DNA from: Maribellus maritimus
GTDB taxonomy: Bacteria; Bacteroidota; Bacteroidia; Bacteroidales; Prolixibacteraceae
NCBI RefSeq assembly: GCF_022267315.1
Contig: NZ_JAIKLE010000004.1
Coordinates: 186,001 to 250,000, forward strand
Direction: 5' to 3'
Length of the DNA: 64,000 nucleotides
Shown: in pieces, positions 53,679 to 61,522 of the stretch
Layout of the letters: every line of letters begins with the position of its first letter
How positions within the stretch are numbered: the first letter of the stretch is position 1
Notes under the pieces: generated by a model
What the model was told of the DNA's origin: nothing
What the model saw: the letters and a program-made list of their open reading frames with translations, nothing else
Database searches by the model: none
Translations under genes and position numbers: made by a program

Positions 53679-53713
53679 AAAAGCTATTCCGAAACTCAGG
53701 GATAGTTTTTTTT
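53679..53713. terminator. Two-way terminator
   Basis: CTATTCC (53684-53690), loop GAAACTCA, GGGATAG (53699-53705) with one G-U pair; eight T follow on the + strand (53706-53713) and five A precede (53678-53682), giving T on the minus strand. It overlaps the last codons of the minus-strand gene at 53696. It would end both that gene and any + transcript from the RNA candidate. Confidence 0.65.
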
Positions 53714-54292
53714 ATGTTTTTTTTCAGATGAATATTCATTCGACTTTTTCCGTTTTTTTATTTTTTTTGAAATAGCCCCAACAACATCGGAAGGAGAAAA
53801 CTTTAAAATTTTCAGCGACGTCGCTTCTGAGCGCATTACACTATTTTCTCGATTGACCATGTCCTGTACCACCTCTTTTTCAGTGAGTTTATCAGTGGGA
53901 GTGGGGTTAGGATTCCATCCCATTGATTCGATATTTTTCTTTGCGTTTATCATATCATCCTGTGGATTGGAAAAGATATCAACTTCTATTATATTGATGG
54001 TATCCAATGCAATTTGGATAACCGGATTAACCATTAGATCAAAAACTTTTATTCTTTGAGACATGTATGACACATGTGAAATCATTAGAGAATCACCGGG
54101 AAGCACCCACATGTCGAATATACCGTTTTGTCGACTAACGGCTTTGTTGAGGTTGCGGTAATTTAAAATGTATACATCTGCAACCGGATTGGAATCTCCA
54201 TCAATTATCCGGCCTTGAATATGAAATTCTTTTTCCTGCGAGAGTGCAAAAGAGCAAGTAAGAACAAAAAGTAGCAGAGTTAGCAGTTTCAT
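53696..54292 (-). CDS. Secreted carboxypeptidase-like regulatory-domain protein
   Basis: The ATG at 54292 gives a signal peptide (LLTLLLFVLTCSFALSQ) and is preferred over longer frames to 54379. The 198-residue product has a carboxypeptidase D regulatory-like fold (FHIQGRIIDGDSNPVADVYILNYRNLNKAVSRQNGIFDM), then a linker and a Lys-rich C-terminus. It resembles the plug-extension domain of TonB receptors but stands alone. Function unknown. It lies downstream of the PP2C/PAS pair but 164 bp from it. Confidence 0.65.
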   Translation of the reverse strand: MKLLTLLLFVLTCSFALSQEKEFHIQGRIIDGDSNPVADVYILNYRNLNKAVSRQNGIFDMWVLPGDSLMISHVSYMSQRIKVFDLMVNPVIQIALDTINIIEVDIFSNPQDDMINAKKNIESMGWNPNPTPTDKLTEKEVVQDMVNRENSVMRSEATSLKILKFSPSDVVGAISKKIKKRKKSNEYSSEKKHKKNYP

Positions 54293-54455
54293 GACTTTTG
54301 TTTTATATCCACTAATTTCTGAAAAACTCTCCTTAAATTGCCTGAAAAAATGGTAAATGATGTTAATGTCTGTTCTCAATTTCTATCGAAGGTTCATCAA
54401 TTGAAAGTACGCTAATTCGTTTCTATGGCAGAGGCTGTTAGTGATTGTTACCATA

Positions 54456-55670
54456 TTAAACGTATTCCACTTTTACTTTTTTGAAGAATTTGTGCACCAG
54501 AATTTTTACAATTCGTTTTACCACAAATTTTCTCAATTCCAGTTCCAGTGGTTGTTCCGGATCCTGGTGTGCCCAGTTGATACGAGTTCCTACAATTATA
54601 TCAATACTATCGTGTTGAAGTAAAAGTTTAACAACCTGCTCTGGCGGACTATCCTGTAATTTTGTGTCGCTGTCGTAATTCTCCAGAATGTCTTCAACTT
54701 TTCCCAGTGTCAAAATTCCTTCTGTAACCATCTCAAAACCTGACATTGTTGCCGAAGGTGGTAATGCTGTTGCTTTTTTTTCACCGTGCTGGATGTTTAC
54801 TTCAAGATTTAATTCGCGGGCGATAATTTCGGCTGTTGTACCCCCGCAAATAATTTTTTTGCCTTTAAATCCCTGAACGCGTCCAACAAAATCATAGTCT
54901 TTAATCTTGTAAAACGGAGGGCCTGTAATGAGCATAAATTTTCTGGGCTCTCTAAAATAAATTACACCACAGGTTGTATCATCTTTCACCGAAAAGTTGT
55001 CATTCATTACTGCCTGGTTTAAGATTTTCCGCGAAAGTTTTGTTGCCGAGATATCCGGCATCCGGCCTACCTGATTTAATATAAAATTTTCAATTTTTTC
55101 CATTCCCCATCCCAGCGGGAAACGATTGTTCCCCAACCCTGATTGAGGAACCCCATCAGACATAAATATAATCCTGTCCTCTTTAAAAGCTTTAAATTCA
55201 CGACAACGTAATAATTTTCCCAAATTTGCTTCTCCGCGGATTTTTAATTCATATTCTTTGGGTTGAAATAATTTCCCGTTTCGAAGAATTAAAACAGTCG
55301 GATTATCATAGTTAATTATTCTTACATATCCCTCAGGGTCAATTTCAATGATGGTAAATGTGGCGTAGTTTTCCTTTCCGTCGTTACTTTTAGGAAGGGC
55401 TTCCATAATAATCCTGGCTGCAACTTCGGGTTTGGTATGTAGTTTTGTATATTTTAAAGCCATGGTTGCGGTAAGTGTGCCAAGTACATTTGCCCTGATT
55501 CCATGACCAATCCCGTCGCTTAAAACCAAAATTGTACGACTCTCTTCTTTGGTGATACTCGATTCAAAAACATCGCCGCAGGCAATCTCTCCTTTTGGCT
55601 TTTTTTGCTGAACATCAATTTCTACGTGGTAGCCCGGGTTATTCGTCGTCACCATATCTGTGCGATTCAA
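54456..55670 (-). CDS. SpoIIE-like PP2C serine phosphatase of hydrogenase locus
   Basis: A 404-residue protein. Residues about 25-235 form a PP2C/SpoIIE phosphatase domain with GDVFES (Asp 33), LVLSDGIGHG (Asp 52), RIIFMSDGVPQSG and KDDTTCGV, the metal-binding Asp positions. The C-terminal part (about 240-404; LITGPPFYKIKD, KKIICGGTTAEIIAREL) is a distinct alpha/beta domain found on phosphatases encoded beside [FeFe] hydrogenases. It overlaps the PAS gene by 32 bp (or less if the start is the ATG at 55655) and is likely co-translated. Expected to dephosphorylate a Ser/Thr-phosphorylated partner, perhaps a target of the RsbW-like ATPase at 57090. Confidence 0.85.
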   Translation of the reverse strand: MNRTDMVTTNNPGYHVEIDVQQKKPKGEIACGDVFESSITKEESRTILVLSDGIGHGIRANVLGTLTATMALKYTKLHTKPEVAARIIMEALPKSNDGKENYATFTIIEIDPEGYVRIINYDNPTVLILRNGKLFQPKEYELKIRGEANLGKLLRCREFKAFKEDRIIFMSDGVPQSGLGNNRFPLGWGMEKIENFILNQVGRMPDISATKLSRKILNQAVMNDNFSVKDDTTCGVIYFREPRKFMLITGPPFYKIKDYDFVGRVQGFKGKKIICGGTTAEIIARELNLEVNIQHGEKKATALPPSATMSGFEMVTEGILTLGKVEDILENYDSDTKLQDSPPEQVVKLLLQHDSIDIIVGTRINWAHQDPEQPLELELRKFVVKRIVKILVHKFFKKVKVEYV

Positions 55671-56565
55671 TAATTGAGTTTAAAAGTTCTTCTGTTTCTG
55701 CTGCATTTTCGCCTAACAATCGGGCAATTTTTTGTACTGTTTCTATATTCTGGATTTTTATCCGCTGTGCCCGGTTAATGATTTCATCGCGCACCAGCAT
55801 CGGCGCAGACATGTCGCGGATAACGGCACCTACAACCTTTTGTTTATAAAGAGTTACAACAGAAACATGCAGTAGTTTATTCTGAAACTTAATGTCACGC
55901 TCCAGGATCTCTTCTCCTGACGTGAGAATACTCGACATCATTTTAAAAATTACTTCAGGCACAAGGACACTAACATCCGCCCCCTTTAAGCCCGGAATCG
56001 TTTCAAACAACTCGGAGGTTTCTTCGCCCATTAGCTGCGCAAAGCTAACGTTCGAATCCACTACTTTGTGGTTATCGTCCATCATCAAAATACCCACGTT
56101 AATTTTATGCAACATGTGTGAAGAAACCTCCATCGATTCCTGTGCTTTTTTCAGGCGGGTTTCTGTTCGTTTCAATTCGGTTATATCGTTAATTGAGCCT
56201 ACAATACCTATAACTTTATCATCATTGTCGTGTATTACGGCTTTGTTAAAAATGACATTATGAATGGTTCCGTCGGAATGTTTAATTTGATTTTCATACA
56301 CTTGTACACCTGTTGATTCAAGCAATTCTTTGTCGCGACGTGAATAAATATCAGCCATTTCCCTGGAATGAATATCGTACACGGACTTTCCAACTATTTG
56401 CTCGCGAAGGCGACCAATAAACTTTTCATGAGCTTTGTTGCAAGCCTGGTAAACTCCATTTAAATCTCTGTAGAAAATAGGAATGGGGAGCGCATCAATA
56501 ATTTTCTGATGAAATTCCGGGTCATCAATATTATTGGTCAAAAATGATTTTTTATCGTAGATCAT
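55639..56565 (-). CDS. PAS-domain sensor of hydrogenase locus
   Basis: The ATG at 56565 is preferred over a longer frame to 56604. The 308-residue protein has one clear PAS/PAC domain (IIDALPIPIFYRDLNGVYQACNKAHE, then VIGIVGSINDITELKRTE), a second PAS-like domain (INVGILMMDDNHKVVDSNVSFAQLM) and a helical C-terminus. There is no kinase or DNA-binding domain. In sensory hydrogenases of HydS type a PAS domain follows the H-cluster and Fe-S parts; here the PAS is on a separate, divergently transcribed gene with a phosphatase. Likely redox or H2 signalling. Confidence 0.8.
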   Translation of the reverse strand: MIYDKKSFLTNNIDDPEFHQKIIDALPIPIFYRDLNGVYQACNKAHEKFIGRLREQIVGKSVYDIHSREMADIYSRRDKELLESTGVQVYENQIKHSDGTIHNVIFNKAVIHDNDDKVIGIVGSINDITELKRTETRLKKAQESMEVSSHMLHKINVGILMMDDNHKVVDSNVSFAQLMGEETSELFETIPGLKGADVSVLVPEVIFKMMSSILTSGEEILERDIKFQNKLLHVSVVTLYKQKVVGAVIRDMSAPMLVRDEIINRAQRIKIQNIETVQKIARLLGENAAETEELLNSIIESHRYGDDE

Positions 56566-56680
56566 ATTTTGGTTTTTCGAAATTTGGAATGTGAAAATTA
56601 ACAAATAAAGCCTTTATTTCAATTCATTTTAAATCTATTTGAAAACAGTTTTTTATGATGAAAAGCTGATTATTTGAATT

Positions 56681-56711
56681 TTTGTTCGTTTATCTTTGTT
56701 TGAAGAACAAA
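56681..56711. promoter_or_regulatory. Inverted repeat TTTGTTC-N17-GAACAAA around -7 box
   Basis: TTTGTTC (56681-56687) and GAACAAA (56705-56711) flank the TATCTTTG box 56691-56698 of the hydrogenase operon. The position suits a repressor or activator that blocks or positions the polymerase. Confidence 0.45.
56691..56698 (+). promoter_or_regulatory. -7 box of hydrogenase operon
   Basis: TATCTTTG matches TAnnTTTG exactly, 48 bp before the GTG start of the first gene. The -33 element is unclear. Confidence 0.5.
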
Positions 56712-56745
56712 TATATCTCAAAAATAAAACCATTTAAATTCAACA

Positions 56746-57090
56746 GTGAAAATTAGTGATATTCAAAAATTAACAGAAGCCCGAATCATTGCCGGCGACT
56801 TACTGACAGAAAAAAATATAAAAAAGGCATTTAGTTCAGATTTAATGAGTGATGTTCTAACGCTTGATGAGGAAGATATTTTGCTGATAACAGGCCTTGC
56901 AAATGTGCAGTTGCTTCGCACAGCTGAAATGGCAGATATTCATGTTGTTTTACTTGCCAGAAATAAAAAGGCTTCACCGGAAATGATACAACTGGCCAAA
57001 GAAAATAAGATTGTTTTGCTTGAAACTCCATTTTCGATTTTCAGAGCAAGTGGGGTGTTATTCTCAAACGGAATAAAACCGGTGTATTAA
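56746..57090 (+). CDS. DRTGG-domain protein (1)
   Basis: A 114-residue protein starting with GTG. It has the DRTGG-domain core: LTEARIIAGDLLTEKNIKKAFSSDLMSDVL, then ILLITGLANVQLLRTAEMADIHVVLLAR. DRTGG domains accompany [FeFe]-hydrogenase and phosphotransacetylase genes and are thought to be regulatory. Its stop overlaps the next ATG by one base (TAATG). First gene of the hydrogenase operon. Confidence 0.82.
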   Translation: MKISDIQKLTEARIIAGDLLTEKNIKKAFSSDLMSDVLTLDEEDILLITGLANVQLLRTAEMADIHVVLLARNKKASPEMIQLAKENKIVLLETPFSIFRASGVLFSNGIKPVY

Positions 57091-57500
57091 TGGAACTTGT
57101 TTTTGAAATAGAAGGAGGCGATTTTACAAGTGCCGGAAATGCATCGAGTAAAATCAAAAAAGTGTTGAAACAATTAAATATTGATTCAAAAACAATAAAA
57201 CGAATTGTAATTGCTGTTTACGAGGCGGAGGTAAATATCGTGGCACATGCCAAAAAAGGGATTTTGAAAGCATCCATAGGTAGTCATTTTATTGAAGTAA
57301 AACTAACTGATAAAGGGCCGGGAATTGAGGATGTGGAAAAAGCGATGGAAGCGGGTTTTTCTACCGCTTCAAAGCAGGTGCGGGAAATGGGTTTTGGTGC
57401 AGGCATGGGACTGCCTAACATAAAAAAAAATGTTGATGAACTGGATATTATAAGTGAGATGGGCAAAGGTACGCTTGTAAAGTTTAAAAATTACTTTTAA
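57090..57500 (+). CDS. RsbW-like anti-sigma ATPase/kinase
   Basis: A 136-residue GHKL ATPase. VIAVYEAEVNIVAHA carries the N-box (Glu and Asn), KLTDKGPGIEDVEKA is the G1 box, and GFGAGMGLPNIKKNVDELDI is the G2/lid region. This matches the RsbW/SpoIIAB type that phosphorylates an anti-sigma antagonist, or a stand-alone regulatory ATPase. Coupled to genes on both sides by one-base TAATG overlaps. The PP2C phosphatase on the opposite strand is its natural counterpart, but no STAS-domain antagonist is present. Confidence 0.85.
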   Translation: MELVFEIEGGDFTSAGNASSKIKKVLKQLNIDSKTIKRIVIAVYEAEVNIVAHAKKGILKASIGSHFIEVKLTDKGPGIEDVEKAMEAGFSTASKQVREMGFGAGMGLPNIKKNVDELDIISEMGKGTLVKFKNYF

Positions 57501-58867
57501 TGGAAGAGGGGCAAAAATATCATGCAATAAAAGTGGACGAAGAGAAATGTTTTGGGTGTACACATTGTATGAAAGCATGTCCAACCGAAGCAATTCGTAT
57601 CGTAAACGGAGTAGCCTCTATTCGCCCGGAGAGATGTGTGGATTGCGGCAACTGTTTGCGTGCTTGTCCGGCCAAAGCATTTTATGTGGAACAGGATGAT
57701 TTGCAGAATATTTTTGATTACAATTACCGTATTGCACTTTTTCCGTCGGTTTTAATCGGGCAGTTTCCTGAAAAATATTCGGAGGACCAGATTTACCAGG
57801 CAATTTTAAAATTAGGGTTTACTCATATTTATGAGGTAGAACAACCTATTCGTTGGCTTTCGGAGGAAATAAAGAAGAAAACCGGCAGAAATCGGGAGCA
57901 TCCGGTAATTTCTTCATTTTGTCCGGCAGTTGTACGCCTGATACAATCAAAATATCCTTCGCTGGCTGAGAATATAACTCCATTAAAAGCTCCCCACGAT
58001 TTAGCCGCAAATTTTGCAATTGAAGAATTAAAGGCAAAAGGGGCAAATGAAGGTGAAATCGGTATTTTTTATATCAGTCCCTGTTCTGCAAAGATGGCCG
58101 CAGTGAACCAGCCGCTTGGAGAGAAAAAATCGGTTGTAAACGGAACCATCAATATGAAGGATTTGTACAACCGGATAATGAAAATAATTTTAAAAGATAA
58201 AACGGAGGATTTCTCTCCCTTGCGAAAAAATCTTAGTCGCGACGGAATCTTGTGGAGTTTGCCCCGCGGGGAATCCAGACAGTTTAAAAGCAGGGCCATG
58301 TCTATCGACGGAATTCATAACGTGGTGAAATTTTTGGAACGCCTGGAAAACGAAGAGATTGCCGGTCTTGACTATCTCGAATTAAAGTCATGCAGTCAGG
58401 GATGTGCCGGGGGTATTTTATTAACAGGAAATCGGTTTCTTACTTCGGAACGTTTGCAAAAACGCGCTCTGCGATATCCGTCTGCATCAAAAACAGAAGT
58501 GCCGGATGTTGGCAAAACGATTGTTCAGAAAAAGTTGCAGGCAGATAAAATAGAAGCAAAAAGCATTTTTGTGTTGCATGAGGATCGGGTAAAAGCATTG
58601 GACCGGATGCAAAAGGCAGGCAAAATTCTTTGTCAGCTTCCGGGTATTGATTGTGGAGCTTGCGGGGCACCTAACTGCCATGCCCTTGCGGAAGACATGG
58701 TTCAGGGGAATGCTAAAATGACGGACTGTATCTTTTTACAAAAGAGATATATAAAAGAAAATAAATTATCGGTTGAAAAAGGATTTAAAAGCCTTGAAAA
58801 GGTATGGGGCCAAAAACGTTTTGATGCCGATTGTAATAAAAAAGGCGGACGAAATGAAGGTTTCTGA
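57500..58867 (+). CDS. Sensory-type [FeFe]-hydrogenase-like iron-sulfur protein
   Basis: A 455-residue protein. Two [4Fe-4S] motifs (Cys 17, 20, 23, 27 and Cys 46, 49, 52, 56). Then an H-cluster domain: L1-type SSFCP with Cys 141, L2-type SPCSAK with Cys 195, L3-type SCSQGC with Cys 298 and 302. In catalytic enzymes L1 reads TSCCP, where the first Cys relays protons; here that place is Phe 140, as expected for a sensor. Near the C-terminus a further Fe-S domain (CGACGAPNC and MTDC) follows. The PAS domain usual for this class is missing, but a PAS gene is divergently encoded. Probably senses H2 or redox state; it overlaps the next gene by 14 bp. Confidence 0.88.
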   Translation: MEEGQKYHAIKVDEEKCFGCTHCMKACPTEAIRIVNGVASIRPERCVDCGNCLRACPAKAFYVEQDDLQNIFDYNYRIALFPSVLIGQFPEKYSEDQIYQAILKLGFTHIYEVEQPIRWLSEEIKKKTGRNREHPVISSFCPAVVRLIQSKYPSLAENITPLKAPHDLAANFAIEELKAKGANEGEIGIFYISPCSAKMAAVNQPLGEKKSVVNGTINMKDLYNRIMKIILKDKTEDFSPLRKNLSRDGILWSLPRGESRQFKSRAMSIDGIHNVVKFLERLENEEIAGLDYLELKSCSQGCAGGILLTGNRFLTSERLQKRALRYPSASKTEVPDVGKTIVQKKLQADKIEAKSIFVLHEDRVKALDRMQKAGKILCQLPGIDCGACGAPNCHALAEDMVQGNAKMTDCIFLQKRYIKENKLSVEKGFKSLEKVWGQKRFDADCNKKGGRNEGF

Positions 58868-59192
58868 TTTGGTTGAAAAGTTTAATCTAATAGTATTTTC
58901 AGGTAATAATGGCCTTGAAAATGAAATATCGGGAGGTTATGTTTCCGATTTATTGAGTGATGTGATGGGAAATGCCGGCGAAGGCGAAGTCTGGATTACA
59001 CTCCAAACCCATCAGAATGTAATGGCTGTCGCGTCATTAAAGGACCTGGCAGCAGTAATATTGGTAAAAGGATTTGAGCCAGAAACTGAAACATTAAACA
59101 AAAGCAACGAAGAGGGAATTCCCATATTAGGAACCCGTTGGGGAACGTTTGAAACTGTAGGGAAACTTTATAATTTTCTTCAGGAAGATTAA
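58854..59192 (+). CDS. DRTGG-domain protein (2)
   Basis: The ATG at 58854, overlapping the previous gene by 14 bp, is preferred over a TTG at 58773. The 112-residue protein carries the DRTGG-like layout MKVSDLVEKFNLIVFSGN, GYVSDLLSDVMGNAGEGEVWIT and MAVASLKDLAAVILV, a paralogue of the first gene. The duplicated DRTGG genes bracket the sensory hydrogenase and the ATPase. Confidence 0.8.
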   Translation: MKVSDLVEKFNLIVFSGNNGLENEISGGYVSDLLSDVMGNAGEGEVWITLQTHQNVMAVASLKDLAAVILVKGFEPETETLNKSNEEGIPILGTRWGTFETVGKLYNFLQED

Positions 59193-59245
59193 TCGATTCT
59201 CAGGACAATTTTGTTTTGAATTTATAATCTTCAAATAAAAAGAAA

Positions 59246-59779
59246 ATGGCAAAAATAAAACTTTATATTGCACAAAGTTTAAACTCAAAAATCGCTTTGG
59301 CCGATGGAAGCGTAGAGTGGCTGGAATCAATCCCCAATCCTGAGAATACAGATCATGGTTATGCTGAATTTTTTGACTCTGTTGGAATAACAATCATGGG
59401 GAACAGCACATACAAACAACTAATTAGTTGGGATATAGAATTCCCCTACAAAACAAAAATAAACTATGTTTTTACACGAAATCCGGAAATTCAAAACACA
59501 AAATATGTAACTTTTGTAAAAGAAAATCATATTGAATTTGTACAAAATTTAAGGGGAAAATCGAAGCGCGATATTTGGCTAATTGGCGGTGGGCAGTTGA
59601 ATACCTGGTTTTTAAACGAGAAATTAATTGACGAGGTTTATGTTTTTATTATGCCCATTGTTGTCCAGGCGGGAATTGAGTTGTTTGAAGCTATTCCCCG
59701 GGAAACACGACTTGAGCTGACATACTCAAAAGTTTACAAAAGCGGAGTTATTGAACTGCGTTACAAAATAAAGCGTTAA
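59246..59779 (+). CDS. RibD-C/dihydrofolate-reductase-like protein
   Basis: A 177-residue protein. LYIAQSLNSKIALADGSVEWL, GITIMGNSTYKQLI, DIWLIGGGQLNTWFL and DEVYVFIMPIVVQAGIELF are the blocks of the RibD-C/YyaP family of dihydrofolate-reductase-fold enzymes. It probably reduces a pterin- or pyrimidine-type substrate with NADPH. Its place between DRTGG and PHP genes of a hydrogenase operon is unusual; spacing is 53 bp before and 22 bp after. Confidence 0.83.
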   Translation: MAKIKLYIAQSLNSKIALADGSVEWLESIPNPENTDHGYAEFFDSVGITIMGNSTYKQLISWDIEFPYKTKINYVFTRNPEIQNTKYVTFVKENHIEFVQNLRGKSKRDIWLIGGGQLNTWFLNEKLIDEVYVFIMPIVVQAGIELFEAIPRETRLELTYSKVYKSGVIELRYKIKR

Positions 59780-59801
59780 CCATCTTCAAAAAAATTGCAA
59801 A

Positions 59802-60542
59802 ATGCAAATATTCAGGGCCGATTTACATATACATACACTTTTGTCGCCCTGTGCCGATTTGGAAATGTCGCCCGGAAATATCGTAAAAAGAGCAAAAGAA
59901 ACGGGACTTCAGATTATCGGAATCACTGATCATAACTCTACAAAACAAGCGCCGTTGGTAAGAAAGCTGGCTGAAAGGGAGGGAATTTTTGTTCTTACCG
60001 GTGCTGAAGTTACAACAAAAGAAGAGGTACATTGCCTCGTGTTTTTTGAAAAAGAAAAGGAACTTGAAATCTTTCAACAGTTTATCGATTTAAACATAAC
60101 CAAAATTCCAAACAAGGAAGATTATTTTGGCTACCAGCCATTAATTGATGAAGAAGAAAATATTTTGGAGATGATTCCCTATTATCTTCCTGCTGCGCTA
60201 AAAGTTGGAATCGATGAAATTCAAAATCAGGTTTCCGGTTTAAATGGCCTTTTTATTCCCGCCCATATCGACCGATCCGCAAATGGGATTATAAGTCAAC
60301 TTGGATTTATTCCCAAGAATTTAAAATATGATGCGTTGGGTGTTTCAAAACATACTTCCGTAAATTATGTTCGAAAACATTATGTTATAGAAAATAAAAA
60401 GACCCTTATACGCAATTCCGATGCCCATTATTTGGAACAAATTGGCGAAATTTACACCAATTTTATAATTGAAAAACCCGATTTTTCAGAAATTAAAATG
60501 GCTCTGAATCAGAAAAATAACCGATTTGTTCAAATAAGATGA
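59802..60542 (+). CDS. PHP-domain metal-dependent phosphoesterase
   Basis: A 246-residue protein. The four PHP motifs are visible: ADLHIHTLLSPC, ITDHNSTK, PAHIDRSANG and RNSDAHYLEQ. Such stand-alone PHP proteins are phosphoesterases; substrate unknown. PHP genes often travel with the ATPase and NuoE-like genes of [FeFe]-hydrogenase operons. Its stop and the next ATG overlap (ATGA). Confidence 0.88.
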   Translation: MQIFRADLHIHTLLSPCADLEMSPGNIVKRAKETGLQIIGITDHNSTKQAPLVRKLAEREGIFVLTGAEVTTKEEVHCLVFFEKEKELEIFQQFIDLNITKIPNKEDYFGYQPLIDEEENILEMIPYYLPAALKVGIDEIQNQVSGLNGLFIPAHIDRSANGIISQLGFIPKNLKYDALGVSKHTSVNYVRKHYVIENKKTLIRNSDAHYLEQIGEIYTNFIIEKPDFSEIKMALNQKNNRFVQIR

Positions 60543-61087
60543 AAACCATATCTGAACATATCCTTGATATCGTTCAAAATTCGGTCAGGGCAAAGGCTAC
60601 ATTGATTGAAATCATAGTTGATGAGGATAAAAAAAATGACATTTACACTTTGATAATTCGGGACAACGGCTGCGGTATGGATGAGCAGACATTACAACAG
60701 GCAACCGAACCGTTCTTTACATCCAGAAATACCCGGAAAGTTGGGATGGGGCTGGCGCTGCTAAAACAAAATGCAGAACAATGTGGCGGAAAACTTGAGC
60801 TGAAATCGAAAGAGGGGATGGGAACGGAAATAAAAGCTGTTTTTCAGTTATCAAATATTGACAGGCCACCGTTGGGAGATGTGTGGAATTCTTACTATCT
60901 CACTTTGCTGAGTTACAAAAAAGTAGAATTGAAATACACACATAAAACCACTAAGAGCATTTTTGAAATTTCATCTGATGACATTATCAAAATGCTTGAC
61001 GGAATGCCACTAAACAACAAAGAAATTAAAAATGGAATTATCGAACTGATAAAAAACAATTTAACAGATATAAAAGCAACCTTATAA
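60539..61087 (+). CDS. GHKL ATP-binding protein (histidine-kinase-like ATPase)
   Basis: A 182-residue protein with an HATPase_c domain: N-box near residues 6-20 (HILDIVQNSVRAKAT), G1 box IIRDNGCGMDEQ, F box FFTSRNTRK and G2 box VGMGLALLKQNAEQCGG. There is no dimerisation His, so it is not a sensor kinase by itself. A C-terminal 60-residue region (SNIDRPPLGDVWNSYY) is specific. Second GHKL ATPase of the operon; may act with the first. Confidence 0.85.
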   Translation: MKTISEHILDIVQNSVRAKATLIEIIVDEDKKNDIYTLIIRDNGCGMDEQTLQQATEPFFTSRNTRKVGMGLALLKQNAEQCGGKLELKSKEGMGTEIKAVFQLSNIDRPPLGDVWNSYYLTLLSYKKVELKYTHKTTKSIFEISSDDIIKMLDGMPLNNKEIKNGIIELIKNNLTDIKATL

Positions 61088-61105
61088 AAAACAACCAATA
61101 CAACT

Positions 61106-61501
61106 ATGACTAAAATAAAATCACTGGCTGATCTCAAAAAAATCAGGGATGAGGTACAGTCCAAGATCAAATTGCGGGAGAATAGCGATCATCCCGAACA
61201 AACTGTGCAGATTAAAGTGGGGATGGCAACGTGCGGAATTGCATCGGGTGCCAAAGAAACCATGAATTATTTTGTGGAAGAATTGGAACAACAGGCTATT
61301 GATGCCGTTGTTACGCAAACCGGATGCATGGGATATTGTTACGCCGAGCCAACGGTGGAAATAACGTTGCCCGGAAAAGGACCGGTGGTTTTTGGTTACG
61401 TAAATAAATCAAAAGCTGAAGAAATTATCGAAGTCTACATCAAACGTGGCAAGCTGGTAGATGGCATTATTCCGGTAAATTTTAAAACCATTGATGAATA
61501 A
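61106..61501 (+). CDS. Thioredoxin-like [2Fe-2S] ferredoxin subunit of hydrogenase (HndB/NuoE-like)
   Basis: A 131-residue protein. The [2Fe-2S] Cys are in GMATCGIASGAKE and TGCMGYC, the thioredoxin-like ferredoxin pattern. An N-terminal helical stretch precedes. Equivalent to HndB of NADP-reducing hydrogenases; usually encoded just before the flavin subunit, as here (21 bp). It passes electrons between the flavin subunit and the ferredoxin clusters. Confidence 0.85.
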   Translation: MTKIKSLADLKKIRDEVQSKIKLRENSDHPEQTVQIKVGMATCGIASGAKETMNYFVEELEQQAIDAVVTQTGCMGYCYAEPTVEITLPGKGPVVFGYVNKSKAEEIIEVYIKRGKLVDGIIPVNFKTIDE

Positions 61502-61522
61502 AAACCTTCAACTAAATTTATT

